From Acidimicrobiaceae bacterium RAAP-2 (GTDB taxonomy: Bacteria > Actinomycetota > Acidimicrobiia > Acidimicrobiales > RAAP-2), in NCBI GenBank assembly GCA_001443545.1, contig LMAD01000023.1:1-36239 (forward strand): 36,239 bases of DNA. Direction: 5' to 3'. Shown piece after piece: positions 22,743 to 31,509 of this stretch. The stretch's first letter is position 1. The number at the start of each line of letters is the position of its first letter. Both the position numbers and the translations under genes were made by a program. The notes below the pieces were generated by a model that saw only the letters and a program-made list of their open reading frames with translations, made no database searches and was not told the origin of the DNA.

Positions 22743-23781
22743 GGTCTTCTCCATCGAAGTGTTGGGTGAGTTGGGCCGAGACCGCCCGCGCGGCGGCCAT
22801 CGCCTCGCTGTACTTCATTCGAGTCGGTCCGAGCAACCCGATGGCCCCGGACGGGTGACCGTCGATCGTCACCGGCGCGACGATAACGGCGCACGAAACG
22901 AGGGGCTCGAACCCGTGCTCCGACCCGATGGCGACCGAGAGCCCCTGATCGAGGATGTCTTGGACGAGGGACACGACCAACAGCTCTTGTTCGAGGATCG
23001 CCAAGACCTGACGAACCGTCTCAACCCCGTCAAACGATTCAGCGACCTTCGACGAACCGCCGATGAAGACCTGCTCTCCGTCAATCGTCGGGGCCTCGGC
23101 GTGTAACGTCGCCACGGCCTCGCGCACCAGCGTCGCTACGTGGTCGGTGCGCGACGGGACCTGGACCCGTGCGCCGAGCACCGTGCCGATCAACAGCGCG
23201 TTCAACTGTCGCGACGCCTCGACCACTTCAACGTGACTGACGTCGAAGGTCGACAGGACGCTGTGCTTGGTCACCGATCCATCGGCGAAGACGGTCACCA
23301 GCAGTTGATGACGAGCGTCGAGGTTCACCAACTGCGTCGACAGAATCGCGCTCTCCGCGTGACCGGTACCGACCACCACCGACGTGTAGCTGGTGAGTCG
23401 GCTCAGCAACGTCGAGGTTTGGGCGAGCACGTCCTCCACCTCACCACGCACGTTGGCGAAGAATTCCTTGATCTGCTGCTGCTGCGCTTCGCCGACGACG
23501 CCCGCTTGCAGGTGATCGACGAAGTACCGATAGCCCTTGTCGGTCGGTACTCGTCCGGCCGAGGTATGGGGCTGGGCGAGGTAGCCCTCGCGCTCGAGGG
23601 CGACCATCTCGGAACGGATGGTCGCCGACGAGACGGCGACGTGACTGGTGGCCGCGACCGAGGACGAACCCACCGGCTGGGCGGTGTCGATGTGTTCTCG
23701 CACCACCGCCTCGAGAATCCGTGCTTTACGCGAATCGAGGTCGTCGGCGGGACTTGGTTGGCGTATCGCGCGTCGGGCCAC
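22729..23781 (-). CDS. hrcA: Heat-inducible transcription repressor HrcA
   Basis: Repressor that binds CIRCE and controls chaperone genes, 350 residues. It has an N-terminal winged helix (SRKARILEAVVREHIDTAQPVGS...VSSATIRSEMVALEREGYL), the conserved HTSAGRVPTDKGYRYFVD motif, and a GAF-like sensor domain with the inserted dimerisation region. A perfect CIRCE element lies 12 bases upstream, so it should repress its own operon, including dnaJ. The GTG at 23781 is preceded by a strong AAGGAGG 4-5 bases away, unlike the leaderless genes in this window. Confidence 0.97.
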   Translation of the reverse strand: MARRAIRQPSPADDLDSRKARILEAVVREHIDTAQPVGSSSVAATSHVAVSSATIRSEMVALEREGYLAQPHTSAGRVPTDKGYRYFVDHLQAGVVGEAQQQQIKEFFANVRGEVEDVLAQTSTLLSRLTSYTSVVVGTGHAESAILSTQLVNLDARHQLLVTVFADGSVTKHSVLSTFDVSHVEVVEASRQLNALLIGTVLGARVQVPSRTDHVATLVREAVATLHAEAPTIDGEQVFIGGSSKVAESFDGVETVRQVLAILEQELLVVSLVQDILDQGLSVAIGSEHGFEPLVSCAVIVAPVTIDGHPSGAIGLLGPTRMKYSEAMAAARAVSAQLTQHFDGEDRANH

Positions 23782-23793
23782 TACTCCTCCTTA

Positions 23794-23820
23794 TTAGCAC
23801 TCGATTCTACCGAGTGCTAA
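23794..23820. promoter_or_regulatory. CIRCE operator (HrcA binding site) overlapping the hrcA promoter
   Basis: TTAGCACTC-N9-GAGTGCTAA with both 9-base arms matching the CIRCE consensus exactly. The spacer, read on the minus strand, contains TAGAAT (23804-23809), a good -10 hexamer. The start point would then lie near 23796, inside the distal arm, so bound HrcA would cover the promoter. Confidence 0.97.
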
Positions 23821-23838
23821 ACGAATCTCCGACAATCG

Positions 23839-25644
<1,806 letters not shown>

Positions 25645-25653
25645 GGTCCTGCA

Positions 25654-25659
25654 AGGTTA
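25654..25659 (-). promoter_or_regulatory. -10 element of lepA
   Basis: TAACCT on the minus strand, 9 bases before the lepA GTG; the leader would be only 2-3 bases. Confidence 0.45.
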
Positions 25660-25701
25660 CCCGTCTCCGACGCCGCTGAGCGAGGCGGGCGTCGGCTCTG
25701 C

Positions 25702-25707
25702 TAACCT
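25702..25707 (+). promoter_or_regulatory. -10 element of rpsT
   Basis: TAACCT on the plus strand, identical in sequence to the divergent lepA -10 and 42 bases from it. It gives rpsT a leader of about 42 bases that carries GAGG near 25745. Confidence 0.45.
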
Positions 25708-25756
25708 TGTTCAGCCCGCCGGACCTACGGCACCGCTATCGAACGAGGTTGTTTTC

Positions 25757-26023
25757 GTGGCCAACATCAAGAGCCAGATCAAGCGCAACAAACAGAACGT
25801 GGTCGCGCGCGAGCGCAACAAAGCCGTCAAGTCGGAGCTGCGTACCCGAGTCAAGTCCGCGGTCAACGCCGTTGGCACCGAAAACGAGGCGCAGGCCCTC
25901 CAGACCGCCGTCAAGCGCATCGACATGGCCGCCGCCAAGGGCATCATCCACAAGAACCAGGCCGCCAACAAGAAGAGCGGTCTCATGCGCCGACTCAACG
26001 CCCTGCGTTCCAGCGCGAACTAG
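25757..26023 (+). CDS. rpsT: Small ribosomal subunit protein bS20
   Basis: Primary 16S rRNA-binding protein of the 30S subunit, 88 residues, strongly basic and helical. The N-terminus ANIKSQIKRNKQN and the C-terminal IHKNQAANKKSGLMRRLN are family hallmarks. GTG 25757 matches the family start and follows GAGG; an in-frame start at 25589 would run through the lepA promoter and was rejected. The TAG overlaps the convergent holA TAG within a shared CTAG, the same tail-to-tail rpsT/holA arrangement as in mycobacteria. Confidence 0.97.
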   Translation: MANIKSQIKRNKQNVVARERNKAVKSELRTRVKSAVNAVGTENEAQALQTAVKRIDMAAAKGIIHKNQAANKKSGLMRRLNALRSSAN

Positions 26024-27024
26024 CGCCGAGCGCTGGCCGTCAGTCGCGCGAGACGCGCGACGAGCACTTCGATCACCATCAGGTCCGTCACGTCCGCGGC
26101 CGACGAGTCGTCACGACCGCCGAAGGTTATTCCTCCCTTAAGGTCCATATCGGCCCGCGCGATGAGGTGAACCGCCTCGACCAGGCGCGCGTCACCGAGT
26201 CGCCGCGCCGACGCGAGCGCCTTGCCGGCCGGGTACGTCTTGATACCCAAGAGTGCCGCAGCCTCGTCCGCGTCACGCACCGGTGCCCCCGATAGTCGGG
26301 CGAGCCGTAAGAAGTGACGTTGGAGTAGGTTCACGATCTGCAGGCCGGCTCGCCCCTTGGAATCGAGCATTCGTCGCGCCGTCGTGATTGCCCGCGTCGC
26401 GTCTCCGGCGTCGATCGCGTCAGTTAGGTCCCACTCGGGTACGCCACCCGCGTCGCCCAGATAGGGCTCCACGTGGGCGAAAGTCAGCGGCGACGTTCCG
26501 AAGATCGTGTGAAGCGTTCGCGCCAGTGCGTCGACGCGCGCGAGGTCGTCACCGACCCGGTCCACGACTTGCTGGACCACGCTTCGATCGACCGACACGC
26601 GGTACTCCTCGAACTTGCTCGCGACGAAGCCCTGCCGATCGGCCGCTCGGCTGCCCACGTTCACGTCGACGACCTCGTCGGCCGCCTTCACCAACTTGTT
26701 CGACTTGGCCCCAACGACGGCGACGACGAGCACCGTCGCGGGGGTGGGGGCCGCCATCCACGCGAGTACCGGGGCGAGTTCCTCGGCCGTCAAGAACTGC
26801 GCATCGCGCACGACGACGACCCGTCGCTCGACCAGCATGGCCGGGGTGTAGAGCGCGTCGAGCAGCCGTCCGATCCCCGCCTCGCCAGCGGTCGAGTCTC
26901 GCGAGGTGAAGTCCTCCAGCGCGACCTTCGGGTCGAGCGAACCGAGCGCGGTCTCCACGACGTTGTGCAACGAGTCGTAGACCATGGTGGCGTCCGCGCC
27001 GACGACGCAAATCGACGAGCTCAC
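26020..27024 (-). CDS. holA: DNA polymerase III subunit delta
   Basis: Clamp-loader wrench subunit that opens the sliding clamp, 334 residues. The N-terminal AAA+-like fold lacks a functional P-loop, as expected (VYDSLHNVVETALG...RRVVVVRDAQFLTAEELAPVLAWM). The C-terminal collar domain contains WDLTDAIDAGDATRAITTARRML, GLQIVNLLQRHFLRLARL and the DMDLKGG motif typical of HolA. The GTG start overlaps the folP stop by 4 bases; the stop interlocks with rpsT. Confidence 0.92.
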   Translation of the reverse strand: MSSSICVVGADATMVYDSLHNVVETALGSLDPKVALEDFTSRDSTAGEAGIGRLLDALYTPAMLVERRVVVVRDAQFLTAEELAPVLAWMAAPTPATVLVVAVVGAKSNKLVKAADEVVDVNVGSRAADRQGFVASKFEEYRVSVDRSVVQQVVDRVGDDLARVDALARTLHTIFGTSPLTFAHVEPYLGDAGGVPEWDLTDAIDAGDATRAITTARRMLDSKGRAGLQIVNLLQRHFLRLARLSGAPVRDADEAAALLGIKTYPAGKALASARRLGDARLVEAVHLIARADMDLKGGITFGGRDDSSAADVTDLMVIEVLVARLARLTASARR

Positions 27025-27878
27025 GCGTCCTCGAGAATCCGGGCGAGTGCGTCACGCACCCGAACACCGCCCGCCACGTCGTGGACCCGCAGTACGCGGC
27101 ATCCGGCCGCGATGCCCGAGGCCGTGGCGGCCACCGAGGGATTGCGCCGGTCCGTGACGGGGAGGTCGAAGAGCACGCCGAGGAACGTCTTGTTCGACGC
27201 CGAAAGCAAAAGCGGCGAACCGAGTTCGGCCAGGGTCGCCGAGTCTCGCAGCAGTTGAAGTGAGTGAGCGGCGGTCTTGCCCAGGTCCAGCCCCGCGTCG
27301 AGCACGATTCGGCTGGCCTCGATTCCCGCGTCGAGCGCCCACTGGCGTCGCTCGATCAAGAAGTCGCGCACCGTCACGGTGACGTCGTCGTAGTGCGGAG
27401 TCGGGTCGGCGACTCGGGGCCGCAGTCGGATGTGCGTCGCCACGACGGTCGCGCCCGCTTTCGCCGCGACCGCCAAGTAGTCGGCGTCGGCGAACCCGCT
27501 GATGTCGTTGCCGACGGTCGCGCCCTCTTGGAAACAGGCCGCCGCCACTGACGCACGCCAGGTGTCAATACTGATGGCGACGTCGAAGCGGTGGCGTAAC
27601 TCGCTCACGACCGGCACCACCCGCTCCAGCTCTTCCGTCTCGGTGACCTCGTCACCGGGTCCCGCCTTCACTCCGCCGATGTCGAGCACGTCGGCCCCGT
27701 CACGGACCAATTGGTCGGCCCGCTCGAGCAGCGCATCGAGGTCGAAGGTCGCCGCCGGAGCGTAGAAGGAGTCACGCGTTCGATTCAAGATTCCCATCAC
27801 GAGGGCGCGCGTCGTCACGTCGTACGTTCGAGCACCCATCGCCAGTTCAATGCTGCGATCGGGCCGGAACAACCGCAC
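27021..27878 (-). CDS. Dihydropteroate synthase family protein, FolP2-like
   Basis: TIM-barrel protein of 285 residues of the DHPS family, which condenses pterin diphosphate with p-aminobenzoate. The family signature is present as VMGILNRTRDSFY, with SIDTWRA and a C-terminal RVHDV. However, the loop after DIGG is VKAGPGDEV instead of the ESTRPGA that binds pterin/pABA in active enzymes, and SNKTFLG replaces the usual SRK motif. These features match mycobacterial FolP2, which from memory is reported to lack DHPS activity. So the function is uncertain: either an unusual DHPS or a paralogue with another role. GTG 27878 shares one base with the stop of the preceding thioredoxin gene. Confidence 0.82.
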   Translation of the reverse strand: MRLFRPDRSIELAMGARTYDVTTRALVMGILNRTRDSFYAPAATFDLDALLERADQLVRDGADVLDIGGVKAGPGDEVTETEELERVVPVVSELRHRFDVAISIDTWRASVAAACFQEGATVGNDISGFADADYLAVAAKAGATVVATHIRLRPRVADPTPHYDDVTVTVRDFLIERRQWALDAGIEASRIVLDAGLDLGKTAAHSLQLLRDSATLAELGSPLLLSASNKTFLGVLFDLPVTDRRNPSVAATASGIAAGCRVLRVHDVAGGVRVRDALARILEDA

Positions 27879-28582
27879 TAGTACAGGCGGCTGGCCAAAC
27901 GCCGCCGATAGCCGACGTACCGTGGGTCGTCGGGACCCAACGCATCGAGTAGCTCCAACAGGCTCTCGCGCGCGGACGGCGTGGTCACCGCCTGCTCGAG
28001 CAGATGCTCAAGAGTGAGGTCGACGTCACCGTCGAGCCGCACGCCGCTGCGCTGGAGCCGGATCCGGGCGAGCACGGTCTTAACCGAGACCTGCGACGCC
28101 AGTGGCTCGAGCATGGCTTCGGCCTCGTCGAGTCGATCGTTGACGCGCAGCAGCTCACCCAACGCCACCGCCACCTCCGGGTTCAACGGGTCGAGCTCAC
28201 GGGCCCGGCGCAGCGACGGTTCGTCCCCCGCGGCCAGGAGTTGATCGATCGGTGAGGCGTCGGGCGCGAACTTCTTCACCCAGTCGCGCACGGCGTGCTC
28301 GGGCAATGCCCCCACGAAGGACTCGACGACCTTGCCGTCCTTGAGGGCGAAGACCGACGGGATTGACTGGACCCCGAAGGCCTGGGCGGTGCGGGGATTC
28401 GCGTCGACGTCGACCTTGACGAGTTCGACGGCACCGTTGGTCTCGCCGATCACCTTTTCGAGCGTCGGGGTCAAGGTGCGGCACGGCCCGCACCAGGTGG
28501 CCCACAGGTCCACCACCACCGGCACCGTCTTGGATCGCTCGATAACGGCCGTACTGAAAGTCGCGTCGGTTACATCGGTCAC
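27878..28582 (-). CDS. Thioredoxin with C-terminal TPR-like domain (CnoX/YbbN-like)
   Basis: A 234-residue protein with an N-terminal thioredoxin domain (1-105) carrying the active site WCGPC (about 31-35) and the cis-Pro in QSIPSVF. The roughly 125-residue C-terminal part is rich in Leu/Ala helices (RARELDPLNPEVAVALGELL, DEAEAMLEPL, ESLLELLDALG), like the TPR segment of YbbN/CnoX. Those proteins act as redox-linked holdases for client proteins. The thioredoxin part closely resembles the separate thioredoxin encoded 44 bases upstream, so the two arose by duplication or fusion. TAGGAT 6 bases before the GTG suggests its own leaderless promoter. Confidence 0.88.
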   Translation of the reverse strand: MTDVTDATFSTAVIERSKTVPVVVDLWATWCGPCRTLTPTLEKVIGETNGAVELVKVDVDANPRTAQAFGVQSIPSVFALKDGKVVESFVGALPEHAVRDWVKKFAPDASPIDQLLAAGDEPSLRRARELDPLNPEVAVALGELLRVNDRLDEAEAMLEPLASQVSVKTVLARIRLQRSGVRLDGDVDLTLEHLLEQAVTTPSARESLLELLDALGPDDPRYVGYRRRLASRLY

Positions 28583-28588
28583 GGCTGA

Positions 28589-28594
28589 ATCCTA
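28589..28594 (-). promoter_or_regulatory. -10 element of the CnoX-like gene (leaderless)
   Basis: TAGGAT inside GCCGGTAGGAT, 6 bases before the GTG at 28582. The upstream context matches that of the trxA promoter. Confidence 0.55.
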
Positions 28595-28626
28595 CCGGCA
28601 CTCGATTTCGGTGCCATCCGACTCCG

Positions 28627-28953
28627 CTATCGACGGGCCAACTTCTCGACGAACTTCCGCACCGCGCGTTCGCTTCGAGCCCCGATGAACGAGTCGACGA
28701 CCTTGCCGTCCTTGAAGGCGAACACCGACGGGATCGACTGGACCCCGAAGGCCTGTGCGGTACGGGGGTTCTTGTCGACGTCGACGGCGACCAGATCGAC
28801 CGCCCCCCCACTCTCCTCCACCACCTTCTCGAGGATGGGCGTCAGGACCCGACAGGGACCGCACCAGGCAGCCCAGAGGTCGACCACGACGGGTAAGGTC
28901 GCGGAGCGGTCCAATACCTTGGCGGTAAACGTGGCGTCGGTTGCGTTATTCAC
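28627..28953 (-). CDS. trxA: Thioredoxin
   Basis: A 108-residue single-domain thioredoxin that reduces protein disulfides with electrons from thioredoxin reductase (not in this window). The active site WCGPC is near 31-35, preceded by VVVDLWAA, and the cis-Pro is in QSIPSVFAF. Much of it matches the thioredoxin domain of the next gene, including the identical block NPRTAQAFGVQSIPSVFA. The GTG at 28953 has TAGGCT 6 bases upstream. It is divergent from the APH-type gene. Confidence 0.95.
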   Translation of the reverse strand: MNNATDATFTAKVLDRSATLPVVVDLWAAWCGPCRVLTPILEKVVEESGGAVDLVAVDVDKNPRTAQAFGVQSIPSVFAFKDGKVVDSFIGARSERAVRKFVEKLARR

Positions 28954-28959
28954 GTTTTC

Positions 28960-28965
28960 AGCCTA
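28960..28965 (-). promoter_or_regulatory. -10 element of trxA (leaderless)
   Basis: TAGGCT inside GCCGGTAGGCT, 6 bases before the trxA GTG. Confidence 0.55.
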
Positions 28966-29001
28966 CCGGCGAGTGCGTTCTCACCCGTCCTCACTCGCTG
29001 T

Positions 29002-29007
29002 TAGCCT
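29002..29007 (+). promoter_or_regulatory. -10 element of the APH/PAC2 operon
   Basis: TAGCCT, 8 bases before the ATG at 29016; a leader of one or two bases is implied and no Shine-Dalgarno is present. Confidence 0.45.
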
Positions 29008-29015
29008 CCTCGGCT

Positions 29016-30050
29016 ATGGAGACGATTACGGGAATCGACGTCGAACCGGTGACCGACTGGCTGGTCCGCCACGTCGGCTTGGTGGCGCCATTGCGTTTCG
29101 AACTGATCGCCGGCGGACGGTCCAACCTCACCTTCCGAGTGACCGACGCCGCCCACCGTGCCGTCGCTTTACGGCGCCCACCCGTCAGCCACGTCCTACC
29201 CACCGCGCACGACATGGTGCGCGAGCACACGGTGATCGCGGCGCTCGAACCGCTGGGTGTCCCCGTCGCGCGACCGCTCGGCTTGTGCACCGATACCGCG
29301 GTCAACACCAGTCCCTTCTACGTGATGGAGTTCGTTGAGGGGATCATCCTGCGCGACCGCGCCCAGGCCGAGGTCGCGTTCGAGGAGGCGACTCGGGCCA
29401 CGATTGGCGAGCACCTCGCCGCAACGTTGGCGCGCCTTCACGACGTCGACCCTGATCGAGCTGGACTGGGCAATCTCGCCCGCCACGACGGTTACGTCGA
29501 GCGCCAGCTCCGTCGTTGGCGCACGCAGTACGAACAGATGCGCGTCGACGGCGTCGACCACCATCGACTGATTGAGGACGTCGGCGATCGCTTGGCCGCT
29601 CGCATCCCCACCCAGCAGCGCACGTCGATCGTGCACGGTGATTACCGACTCGATAACACGGTGCTCGACCGGGCGGGGTCGGTCACGGCGATTCTCGACT
29701 GGGAGATCTGCACGCTGGGCGACCCCCTCGCCGACGTCGGATTGCTACTGGTGTACTGGGCTGAACCCTCGGACGAGATAGCCGCCCTGCTCGGCGCCGC
29801 ACCGACGACCGCTCCCGGCTTCGCGACGCGCGCCGAAGTCCTCGAAGCCTACGGGCGGCACTCGACGTTGGACCTGAGCGAAGTCGCCTACTATCAATCG
29901 TTCGGATATTGGAAGTTGGCCTGCATCCTGCAGGGCGTCTACGCGCGGTATCGCGCCGGTGCGACTGCGGGGGACCAGGGCAGCGTCGCCGATTTCCCGA
30001 CGCACATCGCAACGCTGGCGGGCCTTGCCCGCCAGATACTGGAGCAGTAA
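29016..30050 (+). CDS. APH/ACAD10-like phosphotransferase family protein
   Basis: Kinase-like protein of 344 residues in the aminoglycoside phosphotransferase superfamily, closest in look to the ACAD10/FadE36-type group found with acyl-CoA metabolism. The N-terminal lobe has GGRSNLTFRV (nucleotide loop) and VALRRPP (Lys position replaced by Arg). The catalytic loop is SIVHGDYRLDNTVL (about 205-220) and the metal-binding Asp is in AILDWEICTLGDPLADVG. Antibiotic resistance is unlikely from the sequence type; the substrate may be a hydroxyacyl-CoA, by family analogy. The ATG at 29016 was chosen because TAGCCT lies just upstream and the family start matches. Its TAA shares a base with the PAC2 ATG (TAATG). 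Confidence 0.85.
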   Translation: METITGIDVEPVTDWLVRHVGLVAPLRFELIAGGRSNLTFRVTDAAHRAVALRRPPVSHVLPTAHDMVREHTVIAALEPLGVPVARPLGLCTDTAVNTSPFYVMEFVEGIILRDRAQAEVAFEEATRATIGEHLAATLARLHDVDPDRAGLGNLARHDGYVERQLRRWRTQYEQMRVDGVDHHRLIEDVGDRLAARIPTQQRTSIVHGDYRLDNTVLDRAGSVTAILDWEICTLGDPLADVGLLLVYWAEPSDEIAALLGAAPTTAPGFATRAEVLEAYGRHSTLDLSEVAYYQSFGYWKLACILQGVYARYRAGATAGDQGSVADFPTHIATLAGLARQILEQ

Positions 30051-30928
30051 TGGACGACGAAATCTACGACCGCATCATCTTCCTGGCGGACCCGGTGCTG
30101 AACGAACCGGTCCTCGTCATTGGGCTCGAAGGGTGGATCGACGCCGGTCTCGGCGCGAGCACGGCCATGTCCACGCTCCTCTCCACCATCGAGACCGAGG
30201 TCTTGGCGACCTTCGATACCGAGTACTTCATCGACCAACGGGCCCGACGACCCGTCGTGCGGATCATCGACGGCGTCACCACCGAGCTGACGTGGCCCGA
30301 AATTCAGCTGCGTTACGGACGTGACGGTGACGGCGCGGACATGCTCTTCTTGGTGGGCCCCGAACCCGACTTCCACTGGAGCGACTTCGTCGACGTCGTG
30401 ACCGACTCGGCCGGCCGATTCGACGTGCGACTCACCGTCAGCCTCGGTTCCTTCCCGGCACCGACGCCACACACCCGTCCGGTGCGCGTGATCGGTACCG
30501 CGCCCGCCCAAAGCGCGCAGCTGCTCACCGTGGTGGGCACGATGGCCGGCGAGATCGAGGTTCCCGCCGGAATTTCGGCGGCACTCGAGCTCGGCTTCGC
30601 CGAAGTCGATATGGACGTGATCACCATCTGGGCGCGCGTGCCCCACTACGTCGCGTCAATGTCGTACCCCCAGGCGGCGGCGGCCCTGATCGATGGTCTG
30701 GCGCGCGTCAGCGGTCTGACGCTGGACGCCAGCGAACTACGAGCCTCAGCCGACGAGGCGCGCCAACGAGTCGATGACCTGATCACGAACAATCCGGAAC
30801 ATGGTTCGATGGTCGAACAGTTGGAGGAAGCAGTCGACGCCGACGAAGGGCGCCCGGTCGAAGAACTCCCGAGCGGCGACGAGCTCGCCGCTGAACTCGA
30901 ACGGTTCCTGCGCGGCGAAGCCGACTAA
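30050..30928 (+). CDS. PAC2 family protein
   Basis: A 292-residue member of the PAC2 family, related to proteasome assembly chaperone 2. Visible features are PVLVIGLEGWIDAGLGAS near the N-terminus, the ALFLVGPEPDFHW-like strand (DMLFLVGPEPDFHW), VSLGSFPAPTPHTRPV, and a central PAGISAALELGFAEVDMDVITIWARVPHYV region. The acidic helical C-terminus (EQLEEAVDADEG...LAAELERFL) is typical of actinobacterial members. Function in bacteria is poorly known. No proteasome genes are in the window. The ATG overlaps the upstream stop (TAATG), so the two genes are coupled, and the TAA overlaps the convergent peptidase stop. Confidence 0.87.
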   Translation: MDDEIYDRIIFLADPVLNEPVLVIGLEGWIDAGLGASTAMSTLLSTIETEVLATFDTEYFIDQRARRPVVRIIDGVTTELTWPEIQLRYGRDGDGADMLFLVGPEPDFHWSDFVDVVTDSAGRFDVRLTVSLGSFPAPTPHTRPVRVIGTAPAQSAQLLTVVGTMAGEIEVPAGISAALELGFAEVDMDVITIWARVPHYVASMSYPQAAAALIDGLARVSGLTLDASELRASADEARQRVDDLITNNPEHGSMVEQLEEAVDADEGRPVEELPSGDELAAELERFLRGEAD

Positions 30929-31509
30929 AGCCCCGACTGATCGACGTCGCCGTCCTCGACGGCCAGACCGAGTCCGAGGGCGTACCCCTCAAGGAACACG
31001 GTCGCGTCTCGCTGGCGCGGGTGCCGTTCGGCGATCTCGTAGAAGGCGGCGCAGTGGTCGACTTCGTGGAGGTGCGCGAGCTCGTGGACCAGCACGGCGT
31101 CAATCACCCACTCGGGACACTGGCGAAGGCGACTGCTCACGCGGATCTCGCGGGTCGCGGGCGAACACGAGGCCCAGCGAGCGCGCTGATTGGATACCCA
31201 ACGCACCGAGGACGGCATCACGGCATCGGTGTAGAGCTCGGCGAGGACCCGGCACCGCTCCTCGAGCGACGCGTCACCCGCCGCGTTCTGGGGACGGTGC
31301 GTGACGAGCCGTTGGACAAGGTCGTCGACGAAGTCCGTCCGCTCACGGCCGCGAAGTCGAGCCGGTATCTGCACCACGATGCGACTGCCCGACCAGTGGG
31401 CCGAACCCGTCTTCGTCCGTCTCGTCGACGCTCGGATCTCTACCTCGGGCCGATCGAACCGGGGCGGTTCGATGACGACCGTGTTGCGCGAAGTCGTGCG
31501 GGCGACCAT
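30925..31509 (-). CDS. YgjP/DUF45-like zinc metallopeptidase
   Basis: Small metallopeptidase-like protein of 194 residues with the zinc motif HELAHLHEVDH (about 145-155), preceded by RWASCSPATREIRVSSRL, the conserved motif of YgjP/SprT-like proteins. No membrane segment or signal peptide is seen, so it is probably cytoplasmic. The physiological substrate is unknown; some homologues are annotated as nucleotide- or DNA-repair-linked, which this sequence cannot confirm. The ATG at 31509 shares a base with the leuS TGA (TGATG), supporting translational coupling to leuS. Its stop overlaps the PAC2 stop. Confidence 0.87.
   Translation of the reverse strand: MVARTTSRNTVVIEPPRFDRPEVEIRASTRRTKTGSAHWSGSRIVVQIPARLRGRERTDFVDDLVQRLVTHRPQNAAGDASLEERCRVLAELYTDAVMPSSVRWVSNQRARWASCSPATREIRVSSRLRQCPEWVIDAVLVHELAHLHEVDHCAAFYEIAERHPRQRDATVFLEGYALGLGLAVEDGDVDQSGL

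Noticed and set aside
29016..30050. Aminoglycoside resistance gene
   Set aside because: The kinase motifs fit the ACAD10/FadE36-type branch of the superfamily, and the gene is coupled to a PAC2 protein rather than to a mobile or resistance context.
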